Assembly (NCBI RefSeq): GCF_033568475.1
Contig: NC_133122.1
Location: forward strand, 153,250,361 to 153,314,360
Direction of reading: 5' to 3'
DNA: 64,000 bases
DNA from: Henckelia pumila
Lineage: Eukaryota; Streptophyta; Magnoliopsida; Lamiales; Gesneriaceae
Shown here: positions 60,448-64,000 of the stretch, in pieces
Numbering within the stretch: position 1 is the first letter of the stretch
Layout: every line of letters starts with the position of its first letter
Translations under genes and position numbers: made by a program
Notes under the pieces: generated by a model
Databases searched by the model: none
Seen by the model: the letters and a program-made list of their open reading frames with translations, nothing else
What the model was told of the DNA's origin: nothing

Positions 60448-62458
60448 TGTGACGTACCGTATTTCTCAATCATGCTTATGAAATGCGTAAAAATGTGGAA
60501 TAACTTTTTTTTGTAACACATGCATCGTGTTCGTGGGTACAAAATATCATGCGTAAATTTAAGTTCAATAAAAAAATCAAAATATCATAACTCAAATCTT
60601 GTATAAAATATCGGTAAACAAAATGATGCAAACATATACGAAAACGCCAGAACTTCTCATACATGCAAAACTTAAAACTATAAAATATGTGATCTCAAAA
60701 TAATGTACTTCAAATATGATTTGATCTTAAAATGACATGCTAAAACATGAGTTCAAATAAACTTACATAACATTAATAAAATGCATAAACTTTTGTGGAC
60801 ATGCTTGACATAAGATTCTCAGACATCCGTGTCATGCAATTCCTTCTTGCCTCCTCGACTACTCAGCCCCAAGATCAACTTCTAAATCATTAACTACTTC
60901 GTTTTCATCTGCACTATCCAAGTATAGTGAGTCTAAAAATTCAACAAGCATACTTAGGTAATAACGTATACATGATAAAATCTAATAACATGCATAGGAC
61001 GTGACTAAAACATAAAAATTCTTCAGTACGTTTGTGTGATGAAATACATGCAATTGTGATAGCCACCATTTATGAGCACATTGGGTTCTCGTGATCACGA
61101 TCATTGTGCAACAACATATAATTTAGTTCAACTCATACTAGATTTGTGCCAGTATGCGTACCTTCCCATACCGATCAACTTCGATATGCACATTGAACTT
61201 TAAATTTTTGGAAGTGCTTCTCTATGGCTCAATCCGGAGTACCAATCCCGTACTGGTACCACAAGAACACATACACATCAAAATATTTTATTTCATGCAT
61301 ACATAACTTCAAATCATATATCATCATCATGAAACATCATCATCATTCTTTCATAAAACCTTCATCATAAACATTCATCCCATCATGCTTCATAAAACAT
61401 CCACACAGACATAAACTTTCATCATGAAACTTCTTTTCGTGTCATGCTCTTTAGATTCTTCATGCTTAGAATCATGCATTCTAAATTGAAATAAAAGAAA
61501 GCATGTCCCTAAAATTTCATAAAATTCCATGCTTTAATAATGAACATAACTTTCGTGAAGAAAAAGTACATATAGATGCACTAAGCTAATCGATCCACGT
61601 GAGTCGTTCTTTCCGTTCTAACTTCAAAACTTGAAAATCTTTCCATGAAACATCTTATAAATAGTTCCAACAATTTAAAAGACCTTAAAAATAGATTTAG
61701 GACATCAAAACGGCGTTAAAAAAAGATTTCAGGGCAACCTTGGGTGGGCACCTCAGCACTACCTACTGCGAAAAAATAAGAAAATTCGTGATTTTGGTCT
61801 TTTTTTCGATCCCTTTTTATTTCGATTCTAGCATACTCACTCGCACATTGAAATTATTTTATCATACTCATGAAAAACTTCAAAAACTCGAAAATGATTC
61901 AACAAAAAACAACCATCTTCAAAATATTTTCATCAAATCTTTACATTCAAAATACGCATACCAAAATTCTCAGATTCACAAATATTTTCTCATCAAATCT
62001 CAAAATCTTTACACAAAACGTCAAGAAAAATTCATGTTTCACAGTTCTATATTATGCTCTTCAAAATCTCTCAAAATACATGTAATATACATCACATACA
62101 CATCAACATGCAAGTTTTTCATATCAAAATGCATATATCTTTGAATGGTGGTTTCAAAGCATTTAAAATAAAACATTCTTGACTTAAAATTTATCAAACC
62201 TCTCTCATAGGCTAGTCTCGATTCCCTTCGTCATCGGAATTAAACATGTACCTAAAAAAATCAAAAGCTAAAGTTTTCATAAGAATTCATAATTTAAGCA
62301 TTTAAACACATAATTTTTCATAACAATTTACCAAAATATCCTGTGAGTGAATTTGTCAATTTTCGGGAATTACAGGAACGGGTTGGGATTCGGGAAGGTT
62401 CGAGAATTTTGTGAACTTTTCTAGCCCTTAATTGCACCTATCAGACAAGGGTATCACA
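60448..62458 (-). repeat. LTR of a gypsy remnant
   Basis: Bounded by TGTGACGTACCG on the left and AAGGGTATCACA on the right (inverted TGTGA/TCACA). Just outside the right end the - strand reads AAAAAGGGGTGATT, a polypurine tract. This makes it the 3' LTR of a - strand element, about 2.0 kb. AT-rich with many CATCATCAT and CATAAAACAT words and no genuine gene. Confidence 0.55.
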
Positions 62459-62820
62459 ATCACCCCTTTTTAAAACATGCGCCCTCGTCGCAACCTAACC
62501 CTCAATCCACCATCGATGGGAATCTAGAGGTGGCTCCTACAGAAGGGTATCACAATTATTCCTCTTTTAGAACACGATGCCCTCGTCGTGACTTGACCCT
62601 CGATCCACCAGTTTAGGAAATCCAGATATGACTCCTATATGTTCAAGAGGTGGCTCCCATCCACGTAGCACTTTATCCTCATTGAACTTATTTCATGGGG
62701 TTCGGTCAGCTGGTGATCGTCTCTGATATCATTATGTCACGCCTCATGCCCAGGCCCGCGCCTGCATGATTACACAATGACCCCTATAACAACTACTTTG
62801 TATTCTTCATTGCTTAATGA
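62459..62820 (-). mobile_element. Collapsed internal region with primer-binding site
   Basis: Holds a diverged ~95-bp tandem repeat (GGGTATCACAAT ... GCCCTCGTCG, twice). At 62713-62729 it holds a - strand TGATATCAGAGACGATC, a drifted tRNA-Met primer-binding site. TGTCACGCCTCATGCCC at 62735 looks like the end of the other LTR, which is soon lost. The whole coding region has been deleted. Confidence 0.5.
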
Positions 62821-62829
62821 AAAATATTA

Positions 62830-64000
62830 AGCCACGACAAAATGGAGTGGCTGAACGTAAAAATGACCACTTACTAGCTACCACTTAAGTGCTTCTCTTT
62901 CATCATAATGTTCCTAAAATTTATTGGGGAGAGGAATTAAGTTCTCACAAATGTGTATGTCATAGATTACTTGGCTTCCAAAATCTTGGGATTCAAATCA
63001 CCTTTTGAGATTCTATCTCAATTCTATCCTAACATGAAAACAACATATAATTGAGTCATGCGAGTCTTTGGATGTATTGCGTTTGTTGGCATTCATGGCC
63101 AATATAAGGGAAAACTTGATCCTAGAGCTATTAAGTTTTTTTATATATATACTCATCAACCAAGAAGGGTTACAAGTGTTGTCATTCGTTTACCAAATGA
63201 TTCTTTGTATCTCTCAATGTCACTTTTGACGAGCGTATTCCATATTTCAGCCAACCCACTCACAAGAGGAAGACATATCATATCTCAATGACCAAGATAG
63301 CGATGCCTTTTACTGGACATATTCGCAGCCATTTATTTTCACACCCAAATTACCTTGTACACCATCTGAACATTCTTCAACATTTTATGGCCTGCTTGAT
63401 TACTTATGTTTTAACCAAGGATACTCGAGAAGAAATATACCTGGAGCTAATCGTGAGAAACTTCAACCATTTTCTCTTGACTCCGTAACTGAGGTTTGTC
63501 CTTATCTTGATGTTTCGGTCTCGCAGTTTGTCCAAAATAATGATTTGACAATTGCTCTTAGAAAAAGAACAATATAATGTACAAAACAACCTCTTTATCC
63601 TATGGAAAAGTGTTTTACATTTTAAAAAAATTTCTCATCAAATGGAAACTTCTTAACGATTCTAAATACTATTGACATTCCTAATATTTATCTAAAGTTT
63701 TATGTAATGAAAATTGGATACTTGGTATGAAACATGAAATGCAGGATTGGAGAATAATCAAACATGAGATATTACGTATCTACTACCTGGAAAGAGAGTT
63801 GTTGGATGCAGATGGGTGTTTACAGTGAAGTATAAATTAGATGGATGATGGATCACTACAAACATACAAAGTCAGACTAGTTGCTAAAAGATATACATAG
63901 ACATATGAGGTGAATTATCAAGAGATTTTTGCACAAGTTGCCTAAATGAATACAATTAGAATTTTGATATCTCCAGCTACCAACTTTAACTAGAGCTTGG
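62830..64000 (+). pseudogene. Copia integrase/reverse transcriptase pseudogene, runs off the window
   Basis: KPRQNGVAERKN near 62832 is the third-catalytic-residue region of copia integrase (QNGVAERKN). Then MRVFGCIAFVGIHGQYKGKL and DPRAIKFF (63058 on) match the integrase C-terminal region. Around 63785-63960, LPGKRVVGCRWVFTVKYK-like residues in shifting frames, QTYKVRLVAKRYT and QEIFAQVAxMNTIRILIS are the start of copia reverse transcriptase. Numerous stops and shifts. The remaining polymerase would lie beyond 64000. Confidence 0.82.

Noticed and set aside
61740..62144. 134-codon + strand frame
   Set aside because: AT-rich, His/Lys/Ser-biased chance frame inside a gypsy LTR.

Overview
The window is nuclear DNA of a flowering plant, almost certainly a eudicot. 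It is AT-rich, its genes are split by GT-AG introns, and most of the space between genes is transposable-element (TE) debris. Several repeats (the GTGAGACCGTCTCAC family, the TTTTGCTATCCTGCCCAC foldbacks, and CACTA ends with ACAACGG arrays) are ones I associate with asterids, perhaps Lamiales. That placement is recollection, not proof.

Four host genes could be assembled exon by exon, and every one gives an open frame. (1) Plasma-membrane H+-ATPase, + strand, 22517-29901, 16 exons, 954 aa. (2) A small plastid-targeted protein with one membrane segment, - strand, 30930-32037, 3 exons, 189 aa. (3) Class III secretory peroxidase, + strand, 43966-46800, 4 exons, 335 aa. (4) RLCK-VI type receptor-like cytoplasmic kinase, - strand, 48406-52222, 7 exons, 384 aa. 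In Arabidopsis, AHA1 (At2g18960), PRX16 (At2g18980) and an RLCK-VI gene (At2g18890) lie close together, so this looks like a conserved gene block stretched by repeats. The genes do not form a pathway. The pump and the peroxidase both act at the cell surface or wall, and the kinase is cytoplasmic.

Region by region: 1-6100 holds copia (SIRE-like) LTR remnants and small MITEs. 6118-21475 is a three-layer nest: a Ty3/gypsy element (CTGAC target duplication) interrupted by a solo LTR (CCGTT duplication), itself interrupted by a 4.9-kb CACTA element (GAA duplication) carrying an Ulp1-like protease relic. 22.3-32.0 kb is the H+-ATPase and plastid-protein block. 32.4-41.5 kb is a TE block: hAT MITE, FAR1/MULE fragment, gypsy LTR, truncated copia element with LTR, another gypsy-like LTR and a second hAT MITE. 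43-52 kb is the peroxidase and kinase block, with MITEs in introns. 53-64 kb is TE debris: foldback MITE, hAT MITE, a complete 258-bp Helitron, a LINE RNase H relic, a RICESLEEPER-like hAT transposase pseudogene, a gypsy remnant, and a decayed copia pol running off the right edge.

I saw no rRNA, CRISPR array or convincing tRNA gene. The best signals of unusual biology are the fully dated insertion nest, the palindrome arrays at the CACTA ends and in LTR promoters, the NAGNAG splice site in the plastid gene, and the near-perfect hairpin in the kinase intron.
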